Of a DNA stretch of 21,116 nt, positions 1 to 7,477 are shown piece by piece; the stretch's first letter is position 1; the number at the start of each line of letters is the position of its first letter. The translations under genes were made by a program, and so were the position numbers. Origin of the DNA: an uncultured Bacteroidota bacterium (GTDB lineage Bacteria; Bacteroidota; Bacteroidia; B-17B0; Aurantibacillaceae); contig CAIXZI010000049.1 of the NCBI GenBank assembly GCA_903923915.1, positions 1 to 21,116 of the forward strand, given 5' to 3'. Below the pieces are notes generated by a model. It did not search any database and was not told the DNA's origin. It was given only the letters and a program-made list of their open reading frames with translations.

Positions 1-201
1 GCATTTTACTTAATGAATCATTCAACCAAAGAATACGATTTGCTTAGTGATACCGAAATGCCTACCAATTTATATGTAGCCGATAGCAACATTTGCAACA
101 ATTATAACGCGCAGCGAAAAGAATACATAGAAAAAAATTACACCCTTGTAAAGAGTTTTGTAAAGAACTCTATATACATTCATCTATTCAAAAAGAAGTA
201 A
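1..201 (+). CDS. C-terminal fragment of an unidentified protein (5' end outside window)
   Basis: The reading frame is open from the first base to a TAA stop at 199-201, so 66 residues of a C-terminus are visible and the true start lies upstream. An ATG at 13 is in frame, but nothing marks it as a start, and the frame continues 5' of it. The fragment is hydrophilic and rich in Asn, Tyr and Lys, with no membrane segment or recognisable catalytic motif. The tail (RKEYIEKNYTLVKSF followed by a short IYIHLF stretch) resembles the ends of some Bacteroidetes membrane glycosyltransferases, but this is only an impression and I do not assign a function. It is on the same strand as the PorV-like gene, 78 bases upstream of that gene's preferred start. 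Confidence 0.6.
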   Translation, partial: AFYLMNHSTKEYDLLSDTEMPTNLYVADSNICNNYNAQRKEYIEKNYTLVKSFVKNSIYIHLFKKK

Positions 202-266
202 AACTAGGAGTGTTTGTTAAATTCTATACTAAAACAAGCCTTTGTGCGTTGTAAGTTAAAATTTAT

Positions 267-274
267 TAAATTTA
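267..274 (+). promoter_or_regulatory. Possible Bacteroidetes -7 promoter box for the PorV-like/PorU-like operon
   Basis: TAAATTTA matches the Bacteroidetes -7 consensus TAnnTTTG at seven of eight positions (last base A). A TTTG at 241-244 lies 22 bases upstream, slightly farther than the usual 19-21 bases for the -33 element. The preferred ATG follows six bases after the box, giving a very short leader. Seen by eye only. Confidence 0.3.
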
Positions 275-279
275 CCCGA

Positions 280-1386
280 ATGTTCGCTTTTAGAAAAAAT
301 CTTATCATTGGTTTACTGGTATGCAGTAGCGTAGCTTTTGCACAAGTGGCAAAATACAGTAACGAGTTTTTAGCCATTGGCGTTAGCGCGCGCGCGCTGG
401 CTATGGGCGGTGCAACCATTGTAACATCTAATGATGTATCGGCAGGATATTTTAACCCCGCCAATCTGTTAAAAATTAAACCTAAATTTCAATTAGCTTT
501 AATGCATGCCGAATATTACGCAGGCATTTCTAAATATGATTACGGTGCTTTTTCTACACGTATTGATAGCAACAGCGTTGCATCCGTAAGTGTTATTCGT
601 TTTGGCACAGATAATATACCCAATACGTTAAATTTAGTAGATGCCAACGGAAACGTAAATTATAATCAAATAAGCACCTTTGCCGTAACTAACTTTGCGG
701 CTTTGCTTTCTTACGCACGTAAAATTCCACAGTTAAAAGGTGTTATGGTTGGTGCTACTGCAAAAATTATTCGTAATAAACTGGGCCCGTTTGGCGGCTC
801 GTGGGGTTTTGGTTTTGATGTAGGCGCATCTTACTCTTATAAAAAATGGCATTTTGCTGCTGTAGGGCGCGATATTACAGGCACTTTTAATGCATACACT
901 TACACATTAACAGATGCCCAAAAACAAACTTTTGCTTTAACTAACAATACTATTCCTGCAAACTCATTAGAAATTACCGTGCCGCGTTTGGTTTTAGGAG
1001 CATCTCGCACCTTTGCTGTTTGGAAAGACAAACTTACCATAACACCCGAAGTAAATTTAATAACTACGTTTGATGGTAAGCGTAACACGGTTATTAAAAC
1101 AAGTGCTTTTAGCACCGACCCTGTAATGGGCTTAGAGCTTGGTTATTTACGTATGATATATTTACGCGGTGGTTTAAACAACATACAAAAAGCAACCAAC
1201 GTGGCAGGCAAAACACAAACTATGATTTCTCCAAGTATTGGTGTTGGACTTAGATATAAAATTTTTCAGCTTGATTACGCGCTTACCTATTTTGGTGGCG
1301 GAGATAACGGCCTGGGTTTATACACCAACGTGTTTTCTTTAAAAATAGATATAGCCAACTTACACCTGCCTAAACCAAAAGCATAA
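280..1386 (+). CDS. PorV/PorQ-family outer-membrane beta-barrel protein (T9SS-associated)
   Basis: This is a predicted outer-membrane barrel of 368 residues. I start it at the ATG at 280 because this gives a clean signal peptide (MFAFRKNLIIGLLVCSSVAFAQ). The frame extends upstream to a TTG at 214, but that adds a Lys-rich stretch before the signal peptide. After cleavage the protein opens with GVSARALAMGGA and SAGYFNPANL, the N-terminal pattern of the PorV/PorQ family (FadL-like barrels), followed by alternating amphipathic strands to the C-terminus. PorV of P. gingivalis carries T9SS cargo to the PorU sortase at the cell surface. Here the stop codon directly abuts the start of a PorU-like gene, which supports a paired role. 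The sequence does not look like textbook PorV, so a PorV-like partner of a PorU2-type peptidase is the safer name. Confidence 0.8.
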   Translation: MFAFRKNLIIGLLVCSSVAFAQVAKYSNEFLAIGVSARALAMGGATIVTSNDVSAGYFNPANLLKIKPKFQLALMHAEYYAGISKYDYGAFSTRIDSNSVASVSVIRFGTDNIPNTLNLVDANGNVNYNQISTFAVTNFAALLSYARKIPQLKGVMVGATAKIIRNKLGPFGGSWGFGFDVGASYSYKKWHFAAVGRDITGTFNAYTYTLTDAQKQTFALTNNTIPANSLEITVPRLVLGASRTFAVWKDKLTITPEVNLITTFDGKRNTVIKTSAFSTDPVMGLELGYLRMIYLRGGLNNIQKATNVAGKTQTMISPSIGVGLRYKIFQLDYALTYFGGGDNGLGLYTNVFSLKIDIANLHLPKPKA

Positions 1387-4300
1387 ATGATACGCTTGCG
1401 CATTACATACATCGTTCTGTTTGTGCTGGTTGCCGTATGTGCTTTTTCGCAAAGCCCCAATTTTAATAATGGCTGGATAAATTATTCGCAAAAATATTAC
1501 AAGATAAAAGTTGCCAATGATGGTTTGTACAAATTAGATTCTGCATCGTTGGCCAATGCAGGCATACCCTTATCGTCTTTCTCGGCACAAAATATTCAGT
1601 TGTTTCAAAAAGGAAAAGAAATATATCCTTACATAACAGGCGAGGCCGACAGCGTGCTGAATGCACATGATTACATTTTATTTTATGCCGAAAAAAATAG
1701 CGGCAAAGACGATTCGCTTTTATTTTCACTATATCCAACTGCACCCTTTTTAACCAACCCATATTACAGTGTAATTAATGATACCGCGGCTGTTTTTTTT
1801 ACCTGGAACGCTTCTTTTAACAACAAACGTTTAGCCTTAAATACAGATACTAATTATACTTCCTATCCCAACCCCGCCCCCTATTATTTAAGAGAAGTTT
1901 TTTCTCCATATAATCCATCTGCAGGTAGCGATTATTCTTTTGGGCCCTTTAATATTGTTAACCAAAACGACCCGCGCTATGAGGTGGGCGAGGGCTTTGT
2001 GGCTTTGTATAACATGGATGAAAATGGTAATTTTAACTTTAGTTTTAATACTTCATCTGCATACACAGCTGGTCCTGTTGCTTATGCAACCGTATGTTTT
2101 TCTGGAGCTAATAAAGAGTATGGCTTAAGCCCAAACCACATTGTAAAGGTCGATTTTATTGGTAATACTACACAACCACAGGGTACGTATTCGGTAAACG
2201 GTTACGATTCTAAAAAAATTACCTATCCTTTAAGTACAGGTAACTTTAGCGCTACTTCATCCATAAACATAACCTCAGCATCTAATCCGTTAGCCACAAC
2301 CGATAATCTTTTAAACATTAACTACGTTAAGGTAGTATATGCGCAAACATTTAATTTATTAAATCAACCGCAAGAAAAAATTTATTTGCCTGATGATGGC
2401 ACACAAACAAAATCTCGCCTAAACATTACAAGCTTTAATAACCAAGGTAAGCAGCCTATTTTAATTGATACCGCCAATCGTTTAATTTCTTTTTTGCCTA
2501 CAAGTACAAATTTCCAGGTATTGGTGCCAAATACAGGCAGCAACAAGTTTTGCTACTTATCATCCCGAGCAAATATAGACAGCACCCTAACCATTAAACC
2601 AGTAAACACCACAGGCGCTTTTGTAGATTATTTAGCGCAAGCTAATTTAGATTCGGCTTACATCATTATTTCACACCCTAAATTAATAAACGCCAATGGC
2701 GGAAACTCAGGTGTTAAAGATTACAAAAATTACAGAAGCAGTATTGCAGGCGGCCATTACAATGTATTGTTAGCCAACATTACCGAGCTTTACGATCAGT
2801 TTGCTTATGGTGTAGAGCTTAACCCCATGGCTATTAAAAATTTTTGTGGTTTTTTAATTCATAATGCAAATACAACACACATAAAACCACCCTCTAATTT
2901 GTTTTTAATGGGTAAAGGGGTGCATGCTTGGGAAGCCGTATATCCAAACCCACCTGCAAGTGCAAATGCAGGTCCTCCGGTTATAACACAATTTACAGCC
3001 TCTCAATGTTTAGTTCCCTCTTTTGGTAACCCTTCTTCAGATATTATGTTAACTCAGGGCTTACCGGGTTCTTCCTATTATCCCGAACCTGCTATACCAA
3101 CCGGCAGGCTTGCTGGGCAAAGCAACCAGGATGTGCTTAATTATTTAAGCAAGGTTGAGTTATATGAACAACAATCGCCCGATTCTTTATGGCGTAAACG
3201 TGCCATTCATTTTATTGGCGGCACCACCGCAAGCGACCAAATTGCCTTTAATGGTTATATGGATATTTTAAAGAAAATTTATAAGGATACTTTAATTGGC
3301 GGAGACGTGTATTCTTTTTACAAAACCTCAACAGCACCCATTAGTATAAACACCAACGATTCTATCAATCAGTTAATTAACGAGGGGGTTTCTTTAATGA
3401 CCTTTTTTGGGCATGGCTCGCCTACCGGATTTGATCAAAACATTGATGCCCCAAGCACCTATAACAATGCACCCCGCATTCCATTTATTTTGGCAAACTC
3501 TTGTTTAACCGGCGATGTTTTTTCGGTAAACCAGGTTACCAGTAGCGAAGACTGGGTACTTGCCCCCAACAACAAAGGTGCTATTGGTTTTGTGGCTACC
3601 ACGGCAGAGGGGGTTGCTTTTCAGTTATATATGTATTCTCAGGAGCTATATAGGCAGTTTAGTTTTAAACATTATAGCCTACCTTATGCTTACTGCATTA
3701 AAAACACCATTAAAAACTTGATGGATTCTTCACTTCACAGTAGCTTATCATATAGAGATTCTTTATTAATGCAAACCTGTCAGGAAATGACCCTGCATGG
3801 TGACCCGGCTATTAAAGCTAATACAAGTGCAAAGCCTGATTATGCCATAACAAACGCCGATTTAATTTTTGATACCAAAACTTATCCTACAGATTCTATT
3901 GGTTTAAAAATTGTAATGACTAATAAAGCCCGCGCTATACATGCCTATTATACGGTGCGCATACAACGCGTATTTCCTAATGGCGATACCACCACCGTTT
4001 ACAAAACAGTAAAAGCCCCTTTGTATAAAGATACCCTTAGCTTTTTTATGTACGAAAATTATGCAAAAGCAGTCGGTATTAATAATTTTTCAGTTTACAT
4101 AGATGCCGGATATCAGATTACCGAAATAAATGAAAATAATAATAGAATAAACAACATTCCTTTATTCATTCAGGGTGCAGATATAGAACCTGTGTGGCCT
4201 TATAAATACGCCATTGTACCCAACATAAATACCGTAACCTTAAAAGCCTCCACTGCCGATCCTTTTGCTCCAACGCACACCTATCGTTTTCAAATAGATA

Positions 4301-6639
4301 CCAGCGCCTCTTTTAATAGTGGGGTTTTAATAAATACTACGGTTAATGCTGCAGGTGGTGTGGTAACCTTACCCAATGTAAGTTTATTGGGTACAGATAG
4401 TGTAGTATATTTTTGGCGTGTGGCTAAAGATAGCACCATACCTAATTGGAAACAAAGTTCTTTTCAGGTAATAAATGGTAAATACGGTTGGGAGCAGGCA
4501 CACTTTTTTCAGTTTAATCACGATACGTATCAATATGTAAAGCAAGATTCTCTACACCGCCAGTTTAACTTTTTTAATGATGTAAAAACCATAAAAGTTA
4601 ACACCGCAATTATTCCCAGCAGTAATCCTCCCGTTCCGCCCGGTTCCCACTTGCTTACAGACGTACAGTTTTTTATAAATAACGGGCAAGTTCGTCTTTT
4701 TACCTGCGGTGTAGATGGCTGGATTATTGGCGTTTTTAACCCTGTTTCGGCAACCTTAATACCAAGTGATACTACAGCAAGTGCACCGGGCGGAAGCCAG
4801 CAAACCCCTGCTTGGTATGGCAACGGGGGGAATTGCATTTGTGACTCGTATGGCAACCGCCTTACTTATGATTTTGGTACTTTCAACCAGTGTTATGATG
4901 GCAATTCTTTGCTTAATGGAGATACAGTAGACTGGAGAAATAAAATTTATAATTTATTAGACACCCTTAAACCTGGTACGCCTGTTATAGCTTATACCGT
5001 AAAGGCAAATTATAACTCTCTTATTCATAACTTCCCTGTTAACTCAACTTTAATAAATGCTTTCAAATCAATAGGCTCTAGTCAAATAAGTAATTTAACG
5101 GATACTACCTCCCTCATTATTTTTGGCAAAAAAAATGGCGCGCTACCTTCTCAGCAATTTACAGCTCACGAGGTTTTATCCACCAATATGTATGATCTGA
5201 TAACCCTTATTGATACCCTCAACCCCCACTTTAAAAATGGCTTTATAGCATCAGAAATTATTGGCCCTGCTCAGCGTACCGATACCGCCTGGAAATCATT
5301 ACACTGGCGCTATAAAAGCCTGCCAGGTGATTTAACCCCAGCCGATAGTATTGTGGTGCAAGTAATTGGCATAGACAGCAATGGCATAAAAACCCCAGTG
5401 GCTAATTTCACGCATGATTCTTTAGATGTGATAGATCTTGGCAATTATGCAAGCGGCAAAAAATACCGCTACCTACAGTTAATAGCTTATGAGGCAGATG
5501 GTACGTATCATACGCCACCGCAGCTAAAACGCTGGCAGGTAATTTTCGATCCGGTGCCCGAGGCGGCTATTTATCCTTCGGGTGGTTTTGCCGTAGTAAA
5601 AAACAAGGTTAGCGAGGGCGAAACATTTCAGCTGCGCATGCCTATTAAAAACATCAGCGATTTTGCTTTTACAGATAGTTTGCTCATTAGTTATTCGGTA
5701 GAAGATGCCAACCGCAACATGCACCAATTGCCTTTTAAAATGAAACGTAGGCCCTTCCTGCCAGATTCTGTTTTGTACGATACCATTAGCGTAAACACCA
5801 TGGGCTTAGGTGGCAACAACATTTTATGGATAGATGTTAACCCGCTAAACAATACCAAGCACAGGCTAGAGCAATATCATTTTAATAACACCGCCCAATT
5901 TGCCTTTAATGTAACCAAAGATAAAACCAACCCTATATTAGATGTAACTTTTGATGGTACGCACATTCTTAGCGGCGATATTGTTTCGGCCAAACCCGAT
6001 ATTTTAGTTTCGTTAAAGGATGAAAATAAATTTTTAGCCCTAAATGATACAAGCAACTTTGCCGTTTATACAACCCCTGCAAACTCTTCGGCACAGCAGC
6101 GCATTTATTTTAACAACCCGCAATTGCAGTTTACTCCGGCTGTATTGCCAAACAACTCCTGTAAAATAAATTACAAACCTGTGCTGGCACAAGATGGTAT
6201 CTATACGCTTGATATTAAAGCAACCGATAGAAGTCATAATGTAAGCGGTCAGTTCGATTATAAAGTGCAATACCAAATAGTAAACAAACCAATGATTACC
6301 GAAGTGCTTAACTACCCAAACCCTTTTAGCACCTCTACCAAATTTGTATTTACCGTTACAGGTACCGATGTGCCCGAAACATTTAAAATACAAATAATGA
6401 CTATTAGCGGTAAAATAGTTCGCGAAATTACCCGCGAAGAGCTGGGCTACATACACATTGGGCGCAACATGACCGATTTTGCCTGGGATGGTACCGACCA
6501 ATACGGCGGCAAGCTGGCCAACGGTGTTTATTTTTATCACATAGTTACCCGCCTGCATGGCAACCAAATGGAGCATATGAATACCTCAGCCGATGAATAC
6601 TTTAAAAAAGGCATTGGCAAAATGGTTATTATGCGTTAG
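1387..6639 (+). CDS. PorU-like C25 (gingipain-type) cysteine peptidase, putative T9SS sortase (PorU2 type)
   Basis: This protein of 1750 residues is probably exported and surface-located; it may cleave the C-terminal sorting domains of T9SS cargo and attach the cargo. Residues 1-22 are a signal peptide ending CAFSQ. The C25 peptidase domain spans about 415-815. Its likely catalytic pair is His676 in FFGHGSPTG and Cys706 in LANSCLTGD, the spacing and context expected of gingipain-like enzymes. Residues about 817-930 resemble a CARDB/Ig-like domain, followed by a long beta-rich region. Residues about 1639-1750 form a T9SS type A-like sorting domain (YPNPFS, then WDGTDQYGGKLANGVYFY). At 1750 residues it is much longer than P. 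gingivalis PorU (about 1160), which fits the long PorU2-type proteins of other Bacteroidetes. It starts immediately after the stop of the PorV-like gene. A role as a surface protease rather than a sortase cannot be excluded. Confidence 0.85.
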   Translation: MIRLRITYIVLFVLVAVCAFSQSPNFNNGWINYSQKYYKIKVANDGLYKLDSASLANAGIPLSSFSAQNIQLFQKGKEIYPYITGEADSVLNAHDYILFYAEKNSGKDDSLLFSLYPTAPFLTNPYYSVINDTAAVFFTWNASFNNKRLALNTDTNYTSYPNPAPYYLREVFSPYNPSAGSDYSFGPFNIVNQNDPRYEVGEGFVALYNMDENGNFNFSFNTSSAYTAGPVAYATVCFSGANKEYGLSPNHIVKVDFIGNTTQPQGTYSVNGYDSKKITYPLSTGNFSATSSINITSASNPLATTDNLLNINYVKVVYAQTFNLLNQPQEKIYLPDDGTQTKSRLNITSFNNQGKQPILIDTANRLISFLPTSTNFQVLVPNTGSNKFCYLSSRANIDSTLTIKPVNTTGAFVDYLAQANLDSAYIIISHPKLINANGGNSGVKDYKNYRSSIAGGHYNVLLANITELYDQFAYGVELNPMAIKNFCGFLIHNANTTHIKPPSNLFLMGKGVHAWEAVYPNPPASANAGPPVITQFTASQCLVPSFGNPSSDIMLTQGLPGSSYYPEPAIPTGRLAGQSNQDVLNYLSKVELYEQQSPDSLWRKRAIHFIGGTTASDQIAFNGYMDILKKIYKDTLIGGDVYSFYKTSTAPISINTNDSINQLINEGVSLMTFFGHGSPTGFDQNIDAPSTYNNAPRIPFILANSCLTGDVFSVNQVTSSEDWVLAPNNKGAIGFVATTAEGVAFQLYMYSQELYRQFSFKHYSLPYAYCIKNTIKNLMDSSLHSSLSYRDSLLMQTCQEMTLHGDPAIKANTSAKPDYAITNADLIFDTKTYPTDSIGLKIVMTNKARAIHAYYTVRIQRVFPNGDTTTVYKTVKAPLYKDTLSFFMYENYAKAVGINNFSVYIDAGYQITEINENNNRINNIPLFIQGADIEPVWPYKYAIVPNINTVTLKASTADPFAPTHTYRFQIDTSASFNSGVLINTTVNAAGGVVTLPNVSLLGTDSVVYFWRVAKDSTIPNWKQSSFQVINGKYGWEQAHFFQFNHDTYQYVKQDSLHRQFNFFNDVKTIKVNTAIIPSSNPPVPPGSHLLTDVQFFINNGQVRLFTCGVDGWIIGVFNPVSATLIPSDTTASAPGGSQQTPAWYGNGGNCICDSYGNRLTYDFGTFNQCYDGNSLLNGDTVDWRNKIYNLLDTLKPGTPVIAYTVKANYNSLIHNFPVNSTLINAFKSIGSSQISNLTDTTSLIIFGKKNGALPSQQFTAHEVLSTNMYDLITLIDTLNPHFKNGFIASEIIGPAQRTDTAWKSLHWRYKSLPGDLTPADSIVVQVIGIDSNGIKTPVANFTHDSLDVIDLGNYASGKKYRYLQLIAYEADGTYHTPPQLKRWQVIFDPVPEAAIYPSGGFAVVKNKVSEGETFQLRMPIKNISDFAFTDSLLISYSVEDANRNMHQLPFKMKRRPFLPDSVLYDTISVNTMGLGGNNILWIDVNPLNNTKHRLEQYHFNNTAQFAFNVTKDKTNPILDVTFDGTHILSGDIVSAKPDILVSLKDENKFLALNDTSNFAVYTTPANSSAQQRIYFNNPQLQFTPAVLPNNSCKINYKPVLAQDGIYTLDIKATDRSHNVSGQFDYKVQYQIVNKPMITEVLNYPNPFSTSTKFVFTVTGTDVPETFKIQIMTISGKIVREITREELGYIHIGRNMTDFAWDGTDQYGGKLANGVYFYHIVTRLHGNQMEHMNTSADEYFKKGIGKMVIMR

Positions 6640-6647
6640 TTGCTATT

Positions 6648-6676
6648 CCCCTCCTTGGAGGGCTTAGGGGCGGGTG
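6648..6676. repeat. CCCTCC-TT-GGAGGG hairpin with trailing GCTTAGGGGCGGGT (dispersed intergenic repeat type)
   Basis: Nine bases after the PorU-like stop codon, CCCTCC (6649-6654) and GGAGGG (6657-6662) form a 6-base inverted repeat around TT. GC-rich GCTTAGGGGCGGGT follows. The block is much more GC-rich than its surroundings and matches my memory of CCCCTCC..GGAGGGG..TAGGGG repeats scattered between genes in Bacteroidetes genomes. It could stop transcription of the T9SS operon, but it is not followed by a T run. Confidence 0.5.
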
Positions 6677-6702
6677 TCATTACTATAGGGACAATTTTCC
6701 TC

Positions 6703-6736
6703 ACCACAAATTGCATAGATAAACACAGATTTTTTG
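6703..6736 (+). repeat. Degenerate copy of the CCACAGATT..CGGATTAACGCGAATTTT repeat
   Basis: Starting at the CCACA at 6704, 31 bases align without gaps to the repeat copy near 17344, with 21 identities by eye. The conserved parts are the leading CCACA, a central GAT and AAC, and the trailing T run. It lies upstream of the CoA-transferase gene and appears to be an older copy of the family in the malic enzyme-ruvA gap. Confidence 0.4.
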
Positions 6737-6761
6737 TTTATTATATCTCCATAAGGTTTGC

Positions 6762-6769
6762 TATTTTTA
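6762..6769 (+). promoter_or_regulatory. Possible -7 promoter box for the CoA-transferase gene
   Basis: TATTTTTA matches TAnnTTTG at seven of eight positions and lies 21 bases before the ATG. The nearest upstream TTTG (6733-6736) is 25 bases away, longer than usual. TAAGGTTTG at 6752-6760 is an alternative with one extra spacer base. Weak evidence. Confidence 0.25.
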
Positions 6770-6790
6770 CCACCTATTAAATAAATTACC

Positions 6791-7447
6791 ATGCTTGATA
6801 AAAACGGAATTGCCAAACGTATTGCCCGCGAAGTAAAAGACGGAATGTTTGTTAACCTTGGAATTGGTATTCCTACCCTGGTGGCCAACTATATTCCTGA
6901 AGGAATGAGTGTTGAAATGCAAAGCGAGAACGGTATTTTAGGCATGGGTCCTTTTCCTTTTGAAGGTGAAGAAGATGCCGATTTAATCAACGCCGGCAAG
7001 CAAACAGTTACCCTTGTAAAAGGTGCCAGTATTTTTGATAGCGCTATGAGCTTTGGTATGATACGCGCACAAAAAGTAAACCTAACTATTTTAGGTGCGA
7101 TGGAAGTGAGTGAGAACGGCGATATTGCTAACTGGAAAATTCCGGGCAAGATGGTAAAAGGCATGGGTGGCGCTATGGATTTGGTGGCATCTGCCAATAA
7201 TATTATTGTGGCTATGCAGCACGTAAACAAAGCCGGCGAATCTAAATTATTACCTAAGTGCGATTTGCCACTTACCGGTGTTAGATGCGTTAAAAAAATT
7301 GTAACCGAATTAGGTGTTTTCGAAATTGCTAAAGAAGGTGGTTTTCGTTTATTAGAACGTGCGCCAGGCGTAACTACCGAACAAATTAAAAACGCCACCG
7401 CAGGCAAACTAATTATTGATGGCGAAGCACCCGAGATGGTTCTTTAA
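6791..7447 (+). CDS. scoB: 3-oxoacid CoA-transferase subunit B (succinyl-CoA:acetoacetate/butyrate-acetoacetate type)
   Basis: This is the 218-residue beta subunit of a family I CoA-transferase, a cytoplasmic enzyme that moves CoA between succinyl- or acyl-CoA and acetoacetate in ketone-body or short-chain acid metabolism. The N-terminus carries LGIGIPTLVANYIP. The SENGILG motif contains Glu46, the residue that forms the CoA thioester in this family. GKQTVTLVKGAS and GGAMDLV follow at the expected places. The length matches stand-alone B subunits (about 215-220). The ATG at 6791 has an A-rich leader (AAATAAATTACC). The A subunit, usually adjacent, is absent: upstream lies the PorU-like gene and downstream an unrelated exported protein 30 bases away. 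The A subunit must be elsewhere if the enzyme is active. Confidence 0.92.
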   Translation: MLDKNGIAKRIAREVKDGMFVNLGIGIPTLVANYIPEGMSVEMQSENGILGMGPFPFEGEEDADLINAGKQTVTLVKGASIFDSAMSFGMIRAQKVNLTILGAMEVSENGDIANWKIPGKMVKGMGGAMDLVASANNIIVAMQHVNKAGESKLLPKCDLPLTGVRCVKKIVTELGVFEIAKEGGFRLLERAPGVTTEQIKNATAGKLIIDGEAPEMVL

Positions 7448-7461
7448 TTTTTCTTTTTACG

Positions 7462-7469
7462 TACCTTAG
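7462..7469 (+). promoter_or_regulatory. Possible -7 box before the exported protein gene
   Basis: TACCTTAG matches TAnnTTTG at seven of eight positions and ends eight bases before the ATG at 7478. No clear -33 element is present, since the upstream sequence is the end of the CoA-transferase gene. Readthrough from that gene is equally possible. Confidence 0.22.
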
Positions 7470-7477
7470 CAGCCGCA

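Noticed and set aside
214..279. TTG start at 214 for the PorV/PorQ-like gene
   Set aside because: It would put 22 extra, Lys-rich residues before a clean signal peptide that begins at the ATG at 280, and a candidate -7 box lies between the two starts.
6040..6576. Minus-strand open frame of 178 codons inside the PorU-like gene
   Set aside because: It lies opposite the conserved C-terminal sorting domain, whose codon pattern explains the open frame, and it resembles no family.
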